The notes under the pieces are model-generated. The model saw only the letters and a program-made list of their open reading frames with translations, had not been told where the DNA came from and did not search any database. Below, piece by piece: positions 43,959 through 54,693 of a stretch of 64,000 bases of DNA; position 1 is the first letter of the stretch, and each line of letters opens with the position of its first letter. A program made the translations under genes and the position numbers. The stretch comes from Mixia osmundae IAM 14324 (Eukaryota > Basidiomycota > Mixiomycetes > Mixiales > Mixiaceae). Where the stretch lies: NCBI RefSeq assembly GCF_000708205.1, contig NW_014575554.1, forward strand, positions 248,001 through 312,000, read 5' to 3'.

Positions 43959-45030
43959 TCAGCCGTCCTCGTAGCGTACGCCCATGCTTTGCTTGACTTC
44001 CAATCCCAGCGTCTTCATCTTGCTTGCCTCGATACGCTGTCGCTCGATCTTTCGGAGATCTTCGAGCTGTTCGCGCGTGAGAAAGGTATCGCTCTGCTTT
44101 GTAGGCGCTCTGCCTGCTTTGCGCAGTGCCTCTTCGTCCTTGCGAAAGTCGTACTCGCTCGTGTCCTCGACTGTCTCGCCCATTCGTACGGCTGACATCC
44201 GCTTCTCGTACGCCTCGAGGTTGTAGTACTTTTCATGCGCTGCAGATCGCGTCAATGAGCGGCCGCTTCGACGACAGAGCAGGCAACTCACGGAGCGTGA
44301 CAGTGTTGTAGTCCTCGGCAAAGATCTTGAACATCTCTCTCCGTTTGGCGTGTGTGACCGTCTCTGGGTTGATCTTGCGCTCCTCCATGAGCCATGCATT
44401 GAATTCCATGTCCTTGGTGAAAATGTCTGCCTCGTTCAGGATGCCTCTCGAGCCATATTCGTGGCCCACGACGCCTAGCTTCTTTGCCTTCTTTGCTTTC
44501 TGTCAGTCATATGAGTATAGCCACAGCATCCAGCATTGCAGACTCGCCTTGGCTTCTCGCCTGACCCGCTTGGCCTCTTTACGCGCTCGACGCTCCTCGC
44601 GAGATTCTTCGTGTCGATGCGAGGACCGCCTGCGCGAGCCAGATGCATCTGAAGACTCTGATTCGCTCAGGGGTGTTCTACTGCGTCGTGAGCTGTGCTT
44701 GCGGCTCGAGCGGTCATCGCCACGAGGGTCACGTCGGTCGTCTCTGCGATCCCTTGATTTATATGCTCTCTCCCTGCTGTCGTCGCTCGTACGATGCCGT
44801 CGATCTGCGTCATCCGGACGGTCGTATCGTGAGGTTCTATGTGCCGTCTCTCGCCTGTCATCTCTGTGCGAGTGGGTTCGGTCGTCGTGCTGCCTGTGAG
44901 AGGACGAATAGGTCGAGCTATGCCGATCACGATAAGATGTAGAAGGCTCGGGCGAGTATGAGTCCCGCTGACGAGCACTGCCAGACTGATGAAGAGCTTC
45001 TCGCTCGCTGTCCCGGGCTCTGGAGGACAT
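43959..45030 (-). CDS. SR-rich nuclear protein, style cell-cycle inhibitor 1 (SCI1)-like
   Basis: Three exons (introns 44500-44547 and 44240-44291) give 323 residues. The first about 150 residues are Arg/Ser/Asp/His-rich (SRDRRDDRRDPRGDDRSSRK). The conserved part reads GHEYGSRGILNEADIFTKDM, EFNAWLMEERKINPE, MFKIFAEDYNTVTLP then HEKYYNLEAYEKR, with a basic helical tail. This block is shared with plant SCI1-type nuclear proteins and their animal and fungal relatives; RS content suggests a role near splicing or transcription, but this is not established. The first intron keeps frame only with a GC donor (GCGAGT). The divergent TTC27 gene starts 152 bases away. Confidence 0.8.
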
Positions 45031-45181
45031 GCTAGCCTGGCTAGAAGAGCTCCCACTGGGCCCTGCTCGGTCTGATCGACAGTGCCCCCGTCAAATTTTT
45101 GACCGTTCAGCTCGAGATAGACGAAGCAATGGGCAAGTTGCCGCCTGCTTGGGGGAGTAGCACTGACGAAGGCTCGCAGGC

Positions 45182-47944
45182 ATGACAGCCGAAAGCTCAG
45201 CGACAGCGGCTGCACGCAACTCGGCGATTGAACAAGCCTTGCTGCTCTCAAACTGGAGCGACAACGACATCTCTCTCCCTTTGTCCCCTGTAGAGACGCT
45301 GCTACAACATATCTGCCATGGTCGCTACAGCCAGCTCCTCACGTCCAAGCTTGTCAGATCGCTTCAGCTGTTTCGGCTCGCGACAGACGATGCAGGACGG
45401 CCCATCGTCTCGCTTGCGTCGCAACAGGAGCCCAAAGAGTGGATCATGCTAGCGGTCGGCATTGCGCTGCTTCAGGCGTTCGTGCAGACGAATTGGACCG
45501 GTCCAGAGGTAGACCTCTCGCCATTGGATCTGATCGACTCAGCGCCAGAGGGCGTCAGCGAATCAGCACTCAATGATGCCGCCGTGGCTGCTTTGAGCTT
45601 GGCAGGCGAGCCAGCATACCACCTCGCTCGCAAGACGAGCTTCTTGCTTATCGCACGTGAACTGGTCGCGCAGCCCAGCAGTATACCCTCGATCGCGCTG
45701 TGGCGATTGCGCGCTGGCATTGTGCACTTGCAACTTCTCGACGAGCCCGTGCCTTTGCCTGACCCTACTCTCCTGGCCGTAGAACGATACCGAGACGTCG
45801 TACTCGCTTCACTGCCCGACAGCGACGAGCGACAAGATCTGATAGCGACTGTCTCACTCGAGCTTGGGCTCTACTACAGCCTCATCTCGCAGAACCAGCC
45901 CACAGCAACGAGAGCCGCGTCCGATCTGTTCTTGCGCGCGGCGACAGACACCAAGCTAGAATACAAGCTCACCGGTAGACTGGGCAAGCGAACAAAGTTC
46001 CAGCAGAAGGAAACCAGCCAGCTCCTCGTTCTTGCCCAAAGTCGTCCGCGCCAACTTTGGCAGCCACGCACGCAGACAAAGGCAGGCGAGACCAACGGAG
46101 CAGTGCCTGACATGCCGGAAGTGCATGCCCTCAATGACGACACTTTGCTTGAGCGTACAAAATATACGGCAACATCGGACGAGTCCGCGCAATCCGCTCT
46201 GGACGCTCTCGATCCCTCGCAGCAGCCGGCATTACACCCCCTTGACCAGAGTATACTCCTTGCCCTCTGTCTCAATATCAGCAACACTTCGCCAGCGCAT
46301 GGTCTCACGACGCTTCAGATGGGCGCATTTGTCACTCGGGTGCTCGATCACCCAGAGAATTGGACAATCTACTCCATGGGATTGCTCATTCGCAGTCGCC
46401 TGGAAGCGAGCCGGTCTCGCACAGTCGAGCGTGGACTGCTGCAGATGCAGAGCTTGGTCGATCAGCTCAGGCTCGAGGGCTCCGATGTTGAGCGTCCGCC
46501 ACCAGAAGATGATCATATCATCGAACGGGAGAAAGGCGCTCCTGTGCAGGAGAGGTTGCAGTATGTCTACGATGTCGCCGCGCCTGCTCGATGGCATCTA
46601 GAGGCCGAGCTAGCCAAGCGATTTCTCGGCTTGGGCGTCGTCAAGAGCGCCCTGGAGATCTTCATCAGACTCGAGATGTGGGAGGATGCTGTCAAGTGCT
46701 GGCAAGCGATCGAGCAGCAGCCCAAAGGGATCGCTGTCGTCAAAGACCTTCTCGAGGGCCGCAAGGAACAGTCTGATGAAGTCGGCCTTCGCATCAAGGG
46801 CAAGATCTCCGACAAAGCCCGTCAAGCTAAGCTATGGTGCTTGCTCGGCGATCTCGAAGCGAACGCGGATCACTACCGCAAAGCTTGGGAGCTCTCTGGC
46901 AAAACCTCATCCCGAGCCATGCGCAGTCTCGGCGTCATGCTCTTCACTCGCAAGGATTACCCCGGCACGATCGAGGCGCTGCGAAAAGCGCTGGCAATCA
47001 ATCCGCTCTTCGTGCGATCTTGGTTCGTCCTGGGATGTGCAGCGATGATGAGCACGGACTGGCCGACGGCAGAGGAAGCCTTCGCGCGCTGCGTCTCGCT
47101 CGACGATGAAGATGGCGAATGCTGGAGCAATCTCGCTTCCATACATCTTCGCCGGACTGAAGAAGCTGCCACCGGTAGTGCGACTGCGCCTACGGAACTT
47201 GGCGATGAGGCCATATATGATACGGGCAAGGTGCCCTACTCTCGCAAGCGAGCTGCATATGGCTGTCTTCGTCAAGCCGTCAGATATTCGTACGACAGCT
47301 GGCGAGTCTGGCAGAATTTCATGATCGTCAGTGTCGATGTTGGCGAGCTGACAGATGCGGCAAGAGCGCTCGGTAAGCTGGTCGAACTACGAGCAGATAA
47401 GGTCGGCGACGAGGCAATAGACTTTGAAGTTCTCGAAAGACTCGTCAATGCGGTCACACGCGGCAAGAGTTATGCAGAGTTGAGCGCACCACCCGTAGAC
47501 AATTCTGACGAGACGGACGTCGGCCCGAACTCGAGCAGAGCGCTCTGGCCACGAGTCAAGGATCTTTTTGAACGGACGCTCTTGCCACGAATCTCATCCG
47601 CGCCACGCCTCTTTCTCGCTTATGCCAACTTGCTTTACTGGGCTGGTGACCTCAAGGGCTCAATCGACGCGCATCTCAAGGCATACAGATGCAGCTCAGC
47701 GGTCAAGGACGAAGCCGCCAGTCAGCAGTCAGTCTTCATCACAGCTGCTCAAGAAGTGCTAGACGTCGTCGACGTGCTGCGTAACATGGGATCAAAAGAA
47801 GTCGACGGTCAGCTCGTGCTGGCCGATTGGCGCTACCAGGCCAAGAGTATCGTGCGAACTTTCCTTGCTCGTACAAGGACTAATTTCGAGGAAGAGCCGG
47901 CTTGGCAAAGCCTCAATGAGGAACTGCAAGATCTCAAGTCATAG
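45182..47944 (+). CDS. TPR protein, TTC27 / Emw1 homologue
   Basis: A single-exon frame of 920 residues. The C-terminal half holds tetratricopeptide repeats with the TTC27-specific blocks KDYPGTIEALRKALAINPLF, VRSWFVLGCAAMMSTDWPTA, FARCVSLDDEDGECWSNLAS and WRVWQNFMIVSVDVGELTDA. Yeast Emw1 is essential and linked to wall integrity; the human protein has been tied to assembly of other complexes. The N-terminal part is helical and less conserved. The lack of introns in a gene this long is unusual for this window. It converges on RPL26, stop codons about 41 bases apart. Confidence 0.9.
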   Translation: MTAESSATAAARNSAIEQALLLSNWSDNDISLPLSPVETLLQHICHGRYSQLLTSKLVRSLQLFRLATDDAGRPIVSLASQQEPKEWIMLAVGIALLQAFVQTNWTGPEVDLSPLDLIDSAPEGVSESALNDAAVAALSLAGEPAYHLARKTSFLLIARELVAQPSSIPSIALWRLRAGIVHLQLLDEPVPLPDPTLLAVERYRDVVLASLPDSDERQDLIATVSLELGLYYSLISQNQPTATRAASDLFLRAATDTKLEYKLTGRLGKRTKFQQKETSQLLVLAQSRPRQLWQPRTQTKAGETNGAVPDMPEVHALNDDTLLERTKYTATSDESAQSALDALDPSQQPALHPLDQSILLALCLNISNTSPAHGLTTLQMGAFVTRVLDHPENWTIYSMGLLIRSRLEASRSRTVERGLLQMQSLVDQLRLEGSDVERPPPEDDHIIEREKGAPVQERLQYVYDVAAPARWHLEAELAKRFLGLGVVKSALEIFIRLEMWEDAVKCWQAIEQQPKGIAVVKDLLEGRKEQSDEVGLRIKGKISDKARQAKLWCLLGDLEANADHYRKAWELSGKTSSRAMRSLGVMLFTRKDYPGTIEALRKALAINPLFVRSWFVLGCAAMMSTDWPTAEEAFARCVSLDDEDGECWSNLASIHLRRTEEAATGSATAPTELGDEAIYDTGKVPYSRKRAAYGCLRQAVRYSYDSWRVWQNFMIVSVDVGELTDAARALGKLVELRADKVGDEAIDFEVLERLVNAVTRGKSYAELSAPPVDNSDETDVGPNSSRALWPRVKDLFERTLLPRISSAPRLFLAYANLLYWAGDLKGSIDAHLKAYRCSSAVKDEAASQQSVFITAAQEVLDVVDVLRNMGSKEVDGQLVLADWRYQAKSIVRTFLARTRTNFEEEPAWQSLNEELQDLKS

Positions 47945-47985
47945 CTAGACGCTGTAGACTAATGCAGACATGATACAAGCGATCC

Positions 47986-48653
47986 TCAGCATTTACTGCA
48001 CAGTGAGATCAGCTGAGAACGCTCATAATAAAGGTGAGAACGCACGTCGACCTTCATCGTCTCTGCCTTTGCGCGCTTGCCAGCAGCCTTGCGCGCCAAG
48101 ATTGCAGTGCGGTCCTTGTCTAGCTTCAGCTTAGTGATGACGACGTTGCTAGGGTGGATGCCAATCGGAACAGATGCGCCGTTGACTGCTCGGATCCCAT
48201 CAGCTCTCCGACCTTTGCAGTGGCGCGTGGTGCTCACCCTTTTCTCTGACGATTCGCTCGATGTGAATGACATACTTCTTGCGGTAGCATGCAATGACCT
48301 GTAAATGCTGTCAGCCGAGTTCGTTGTATTGTCAGAGCAGCCGCTTGCCTTGCCCTCCTTGCCAGCATTCTTGCCGCGGACGATCAGAACTTCGTCGTCC
48401 TTGCGGATGGGGATTGACCTCGCCGAGTGTTGACCTCGCAGCTCTTTGCTGAGAGTTGCTGCCATGCGCTCTCGGCGCTCGGAGCTCGGCGCACCGCTGC
48501 AAATCAACTGTTAGGCGCAGTACTTGCTTGCTGCCAATGTAGCACATACAAGTGCGCGGCTCGCTGCGTGCGGCTTGATGATGCTGCAACTGGATTGACA
48601 TTCTGGTAAGCTCGAGCATTGACAGACTGCTGACGCTGCCTACCTCGTCCCAT
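47986..48653 (-). CDS. RPL26: 60S ribosomal protein L26 (uL24)
   Basis: Introns 48497-48549, 48299-48348 and 48186-48237 join the conserved uL24 sequence: [60 protein letters not shown], then [20 protein letters not shown]. The second intron splits GKEGK from VIACYRKK and needs a GC donor (GCAAGC). The N-terminus (MGRGRQRQQ before [14 protein letters not shown]) is longer than usual, so a further 5' intron is possible. At the 3' end, reading through gives [17 protein letters not shown], but a GTCGAC donor and CAG acceptor would instead end the protein at AKAETMK with the stop codon right at the junction. Confidence 0.9.
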
Positions 48654-48821
48654 CTTCACGCTACTTACACGGTGGCTGCCAGATTTGATGTCGTTAATGT
48701 TTCTCTCACGCGGGGATCTACCACGTGTCACCGTGTCACCTTCTCCGTCGTGGCTTCACCTGCTTCACATCGCGAGGTCGCAGCCAAGTGGCACAAAGGG
48801 CAACATGCATACAACAACGAT

Positions 48822-51800
48822 CTACTTGCTAGCATGAGGAGTGTCGGGAAAGCTCGCCACTGTCGGAGTCTGGCTGGGGTCAGTGTCGCCTCTGAGGAAC
48901 GGATGATGCAATAGCGCGAGCGCGCTGGGCCGCTCCTCGTGGTTCCTGTATGATTCTGTCAGTCTCTTCTCCAACCATTAACAGAATAAACGTACAGCCT
49001 GAAGGTCTGGCTGAGAAAATCTTCCGCTTCGGATGAAATGTCCTCTGGCATCTCCGGCGATGTCGACTGTCCAATCTGTACAAGATGCATCTCTTCAGTC
49101 TCTTTCGATGGCGCGATGGATGCGAAAAAATTTACCCTGAAGATGGCCTGCATCTGCGTCAGATTGGCCCAAGGATGGCTGCCTGTGAGCATCTCGACGA
49201 CGAGACAGCCGGTCGACCAGATGTCAGCTTTGTTTGTGTAAGTCGTCTGCTTTACTGCTTCTGGACTCATCCAAAACGCCGAGCCTTGCATGGACGGCCG
49301 ATGGATGCGCACGGTGGACAAGATGCCATCCTCGACGCGCTTAGAGATGCCAAAATCTGAGATCTTGACGACGCCCTTGTTGTCCACGAGAATATTGGCG
49401 CCCTTGATGTCGCGATGAATGATGCCCTTCTCGTGCAAGTAATTGAGCCCTTGCAGGATACCTCGAAGGAAGTTGCGAACGAGCGTCTCTTCGAATGAGC
49501 CATATCGTCCAAGCAGAGCTGTGACTGAGCCGCCTGCTACGTACTCCAGGAAAATGTTGAGATGATTTTCGTCCAAAGAGGAGTCGAGATATTGCACGAT
49601 ATTCTCGTGCTGTAGGGTCTTCAGCAGATCAATCTCGCGTTCGAGCGCAACGATCATAGCCTTGCGTCGCTCTTCGTTATGTGATGATCCCGTCGGCCGT
49701 TCTACTTGCTTGACTGCCATAAGCGTGCCGTTCGTCGCGTTCATGCCAAGCGAGACTTGTCCAAACGAGCCCTGACCGATGAGGACACCCTTGATCCACT
49801 TGATGGACGCTTTCGACCCTTTCGATGTGATAGCTTGCGGACCAGCAGCATCCGGCTTGCGATCTTCACTTTCCTTGGCTTCCGCCACATCCGCAGGTTC
49901 TATACGATCGAGGTCCGGTGAGAGCGAGGTGGCCAGCTCTTGCTCGAGATCGTCATCTTCGTCGTCATCCTCATCCAGCATCCAACTCGTCGTGCTAAGC
50001 CTACGATTCTCAAGTTCGGCAGTAACTTCATCGACAGTGAGCAAACTGGCGCCATCCGAGTCGCGACCACTCCGCGCAACACTCAATCGGCTGGAAGTCG
50101 ACAGCCTGCTGGAGCCACTGTGATGTGATCTGAGCGAGGGACGGTTGCTGGCAGTAGAAGTCTCTCCATCCAGCTCTGGCTCTGAGATTGTTGGAGGACT
50201 ATGGATAGGACTAATCGAAGTCGTGCCAAGTAGCTCGCCCAGCTCATTGACCTCATAAAGCGATGTCCCGTCCGAGCCTGAGGTGCGATTGAATCTTTGT
50301 GATCCGGTCGAGCTGCCGCTGAATCGCGAAGAACCGACAGAGTTTTGCCAACTTCTTGGCAAGCCTTCGCCGGACTTCGGCTCAAGGTAGCTTTGCCTTT
50401 TAGCCATAGACTTGCGCATGCTGGTTCGTGCAGTCTTAGACAGCATCTTCTTTTCTGCAGCAGGGAAATAGTCGGCCAGATACGAGGAGATGAGCTCTGA
50501 TGTGGGGCGATGGCCGAGGAAGCTGCGCAGGGGTCCTTTCTGGCTGCCTGCTTGGCCTGGCTGAGGGGATGCATCTGCGCCTGACATGGCATCTGACCAA
50601 TCGAGCAGGCCCGACATCACACTGATCGTGCTCGCACGATTCTGCTGGGTCTGTCGCTTGCGCTCAGCAGACTGCTGACTGCTTAAACCATGATGCTGAT
50701 AATCCTGCTCTTCATCCGAATATGTTGACTTGACGGGCGAAGCAGGCTGCACACTGGTCAGAGGCACGCGCGAATCCCTGATCATTGGCGCAGGGCTCAT
50801 CGGCTGAGGCGCAAAGTCAGTCTGGCTTTCTTCACTCTTGTGACGCAGCGTAGGATGCTTTGACCGCCAGTCTTCTGTATTGGCAAGGTGATGCAAACGC
50901 CGCAATGTCAGCCCGCGCTGCCTCTCTGGCCGACTGATCGACTGGCATATGCCGATCAGCTCGCTCTCGGTCAACGCTTTCACTGCCTTGGGAATCAGAT
51001 GGATCCCTTGGAGCAATTGTTTGACATACCTTGTCCATCGGAGCTACTTGCAAAGACGCCCCATCCTTCCATCTCGACAAAGGTGTCATTGCCAGTATAG
51101 GCAGCGGGCGACGGCCGTTGACCGGCAGAGATCTTGCCAAATTTCCGCAAGGCCTTGTACATGATCTCGTTGGCATCTCGCGCATCATCAACGCTGACGA
51201 GCTTGCTGATGCCATCATCGCCGATAAACTTGACGGTCTTGCGCAGTACATCCTCCAGTGGAAGGGCATTACTTGCGGCCGACACAGACACCAGACCGCC
51301 TGGCGTGGAAGGCTTGGCAAAACTGCCCTTGCCGACGATGTAACCAACATCTTTTCGCGCTTCTTGGCCTTGTCGTGAGCCAGTAGAGAACGAATCGTAA
51401 GCAGGCGAGCTAGTCTGAGCATATGGATGTGAGTACGTGCTCGTCGAAACTGTTGCCGAGCTATAGCTGCCCGATCTTGAGCTCGATAGACTCGGCAGCG
51501 AATTGGGGTTGACGAGTCCTGTGCCCGTGAGGGGGTTGTTGCTTTGCGAGCTTCCTCGCCGATGGGACAGACCGAGGGCAGTGACATTGCTGAATATGTG
51601 ACCTGATCGACTCGCTTTACGCTCAAGCCTGACCGGCGCTTGTGTCTCGGGATTGGTCAGACTAGACCCGAACACGCTAGGCTGTGTCGCCACGACGGGC
51701 GAGGGAGTCGTTGTCTGTATTGATGGCGCCTGAGCAGACGAACCAGATCGTGAGCGAGGCGCGGTGCCAGGCGGTGGTGGCAGGGACGACTTCGGGGGTG

Positions 51801-52620
51801 GTGCAGGCGGAGGTAATGTGCTTGCCACTCGCGGTGCGCCGGTAGTGGGCGAGTCTTGGCCGCGCATGGTCGTGTGACCGTTGACCGCGATGGAGACATT
51901 CGACCCATTTGAGGACGACGCAGAGGGAAAAGGCTGCGCCGACTGCGTGCCCGTCGCAATTGAGGCAGCACTCGCACTTTGGTAAGCTTGACCGAGCTTG
52001 TCGCGCGAAGAGGAGCTAGGCAGGTGTAGAGGGGGCGGTATTCGGTAGGTGCCTTTGCTAGCTGCGAGTCGCCGCGCACCCAGGGCGGTTTCGCTCGGGG
52101 CAAATGTATTGCTGAGCGGCGAATTTGTCCGCGCAAATGCAGCTCGTTGTGGCGAAAGCTGGGGCGATGTATAACCTGCCTTGTGGGAAGGACTGGGGGG
52201 AGCGAGCGAAGAAGTGCTACACGCCTGACGCAATTTCTTCACGGCGACGACGATCTTGATCCTATCGCCTACGCTCTGTACGCCTAGCTCCTTGAGAGCA
52301 GACTGATCTACATCCAGCAAGACAGCCCCCGTGATATCGTTGTTGCGAAACGTCTGAGCATGAGCGCCGCACTTGTTCTCCTCTAGCCATCGTGCGACTT
52401 CTTTGTCTCCCCAAGAAAGAACCCATTGCAGTCGCGTCTGATGGCCAAAGGCAGAGCTGCCGTCGGGCACCTCGAGCGTGGCTCCATTGGCGCCCTGTGG
52501 ACCTGCAAGACCGTAATTTGCTCGTGTCGGCGACCGAGTCGAGCTTGAGACGGGCGAGGCGACAAAAGCCTCCCGCAGTGGGCTGTGGGGCGCGCTCGAG
52601 ACCGAGCTCTTCCTCGACAT
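48822..52620 (-). CDS. STE11: MAP kinase kinase kinase, Ste11 / Byr2 type
   Basis: Four exons (introns 50983-51029, 49076-49135, 48946-48995) give 1,213 residues. A SAM domain lies near residues 68-135 ([20 protein letters not shown], then [19 protein letters not shown]). A Pro/Ser-rich linker follows ([19 protein letters not shown]), then a Ras-association-like segment ([20 protein letters not shown]). The kinase near residues 910-1185 shows [13 protein letters not shown], the Lys in [27 protein letters not shown] and [12 protein letters not shown]. Ste11 acts in the pheromone, filamentation and osmotic MAPK cascades, held by Ste50-type SAM adaptors. The long Ser-rich inhibitory region is typical of basidiomycetes. 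Confidence 0.94.
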
Positions 52621-52741
52621 GATGGAGTAAGGTCTATGTCGCCCTACCGATCAGGACCTCGCAACATTTTAGTCAGACACAAAGGCAGTCAGTCGAATGG
52701 AGATTCGCGACGCGTCTCACAATGAATTGCCATGTTGGCGG

Positions 52742-54526
52742 TCAGCGCGGTCTCAATTCATAGATAGTGACAGAATCACTAGTGCCCCCGCTTCCGACGA
52801 GATCCCTGTTGCCAGAGGCAGTAAACATATAGCGTCCAGTATCATCGAGCACTGTCCGAGCATACCATCGACTCAGCACGGAGGCTCTAAGATTCAAGAT
52901 AAACTGACCGATATCAGAGATCGTCGCGCCATGGTGGCCGGATATGATCCTGAACGGCATCTTACTCGCTGGTCTGGAGCTGGGCTCGCCGTCATCCCTA
53001 TCGAGGAACCATTGTCGGATGTTGTCTTGGGAAGCGCAGATGATCTGTCTCGAATTGGCCAGAGAGCGCACAGAGCTGATCGCGCCCGAACCGGCGGGTA
53101 GCCTGAGTGTCCTGACTTGTCTCGCCCGAAGGTCGTAAAGGTCGACCGTCTCATTGCGTCGTCCGACGATGACAGTCTGTCCATCTGCTGTCCAGCTCGC
53201 TTGAGCAGACCAAGGCGGCGTTTTGCTTCCGAGCTCGAATTTTCGTGCTGCACGCGCATTCGAGTCTTGTCTGCGGTCCCAGAGGAGAACTTGGCCGTCT
53301 ATGCCGGAAGCCAGAAAGACTTGATCGCTCAAGGCAGGTAGTCCAGGCTCGAATGCGTTCGGGACAGAACGGCCAGATTTCGTCACAGGCTCCAGACGCA
53401 CGCTTTCGGACAGTATGGATGGATCTGGCTCGCCATCGCCGTCATCGAAGAGCGAGTCGACCGACTCTGCAGGTGATTGCGTGACCGTCACGTCGCCGTC
53501 ACCGTTCATTCGGTCGGTTGGATCGTGATGACCATTCGTCTCGGGGATGCTGCCATCTATGAGTGGTCGAAAGCTCAGTGATGATATCTGTCCCGTCATG
53601 CCTTCATACGATCTGATGGCTTGGCCCGTATGCAGATCCCATTCGAGCAAGTTGGCGTCCCAGCCGCCGCTGATGACGCTCGTCTCCTCGCCAGCCAAAG
53701 CAAGCGCAGATACAGGCGTAGACCGGTGGCCCAACCGCCCTTCTCCGACACTGCCAGGTTGGAATACGTGGCGTATCTGCCCCTCGTCCAAACGGACAGA
53801 CCAGAGATGGATCGCGCCCGAGATTGTGCCAGACAATCCCCAGAGTTCCTGACTGTGTATGGCGAGACTGTACACGGGTGAAGGCTCTGGACCGGTATGG
53901 GTGAGTCCTCTGGGACCATATTGCATGGTCTGAGGAGCCAGGTCCAAGTTCTCCCAGTAGCCAACGAGAACGCCCTGGGGAGCAGCATAGTGACCTGACG
54001 GGATGCCATGGACTGCCTTGCCGTGCACATTCTTTCCCGATGTCCGCGTGATGAGATTGTCGAGCTCTGTGAGGCCGGCGGTGGTATCTCTGAGGGCGTA
54101 CCGTCGTATGAAGCCATCTTGGCCGCCTGTGAAGAAATGGTTCGCGCCTGACGGCAAGGCGATACACTGCACTTCTGTGCCGTGGGGGAGCGTGACGAGA
54201 GAATCCATCATGATCTCGGAGAGGATGGGCCTCCTCCTGCTGGCCAGACGCTCCATCCGCTCTTGGACAGACTGGGCGTAGATCTGCGTGGTGGGCTCCA
54301 GCGACCGTTCGGCGCCTCGCTCAGACTGTGTCCTCTCGTCCTGCTCGTACTCGATCGACTGGGGATCAGGCTGTGTCTCCGAGCTGGCAGACTGTCCCTC
54401 GAGCTCGTCATCCTCTTCGAGCTCATCTTGATCGTCTGCTCCAAACTGTGAGGTGCCTTCCTCCTCTCGCTCTTCGGTGAGCTGGATCTGGTCATCCTCA
54501 GAGTCACTCGAGGCCGAGGAGGACAT
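52742..54526 (-). CDS. SPT8: SPT8 homologue, WD40 subunit of SAGA
   Basis: Two exons around a 57-base intron (52852-52908, GTCAGT donor) give 575 residues. The N-terminus is strongly acidic (QDELEEDDELEGQ), as in Spt8. WD40 repeats follow (THGTEVQCIALP-like strands, GGWDANLLEWDLHTGQAIRS, IDGQVLLWDRRQD). The end is diagnostic: PFRIISGHHGATISDIVLDD then TGRYMFTASGNRD and DSVTIYELRPR. Spt8 links the SAGA co-activator to TBP. It is divergent from VMA8 with 167 bases between ATGs. Confidence 0.9.
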   Translation of the reverse strand: MSSSASSDSEDDQIQLTEEREEEGTSQFGADDQDELEEDDELEGQSASSETQPDPQSIEYEQDERTQSERGAERSLEPTTQIYAQSVQERMERLASRRRPILSEIMMDSLVTLPHGTEVQCIALPSGANHFFTGGQDGFIRRYALRDTTAGLTELDNLITRTSGKNVHGKAVHGIPSGHYAAPQGVLVGYWENLDLAPQTMQYGPRGLTHTGPEPSPVYSLAIHSQELWGLSGTISGAIHLWSVRLDEGQIRHVFQPGSVGEGRLGHRSTPVSALALAGEETSVISGGWDANLLEWDLHTGQAIRSYEGMTGQISSLSFRPLIDGSIPETNGHHDPTDRMNGDGDVTVTQSPAESVDSLFDDGDGEPDPSILSESVRLEPVTKSGRSVPNAFEPGLPALSDQVFLASGIDGQVLLWDRRQDSNARAARKFELGSKTPPWSAQASWTADGQTVIVGRRNETVDLYDLRARQVRTLRLPAGSGAISSVRSLANSRQIICASQDNIRQWFLDRDDGEPSSRPASKMPFRIISGHHGATISDIGQFILNLRASVLSRWYARTVLDDTGRYMFTASGNRDLVGSGGTSDSVTIYELRPR

Positions 54527-54693
54527 TGCATCCCGCTCTCGTGCGCCGGTAGAGCTATGAGCGTGCGAGTCGGGTCGATCGTCAGGCCGAGCTGTCGCGC
54601 TCTATCGACTTGGCCGGGGGTGTGTGTGTCCATCAATCTGATAGGCCAGACAGGCCTCGAGCTCGCTAGACACGCCAGTCGGCTGCATCCGCC

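Noticed and set aside
48946-48995. GC donor (GCTGTA) for the last STE11 intron
   Set aside because: A strong GTACGT donor three bases later fits the frame and gives the family-typical [11 protein letters not shown].
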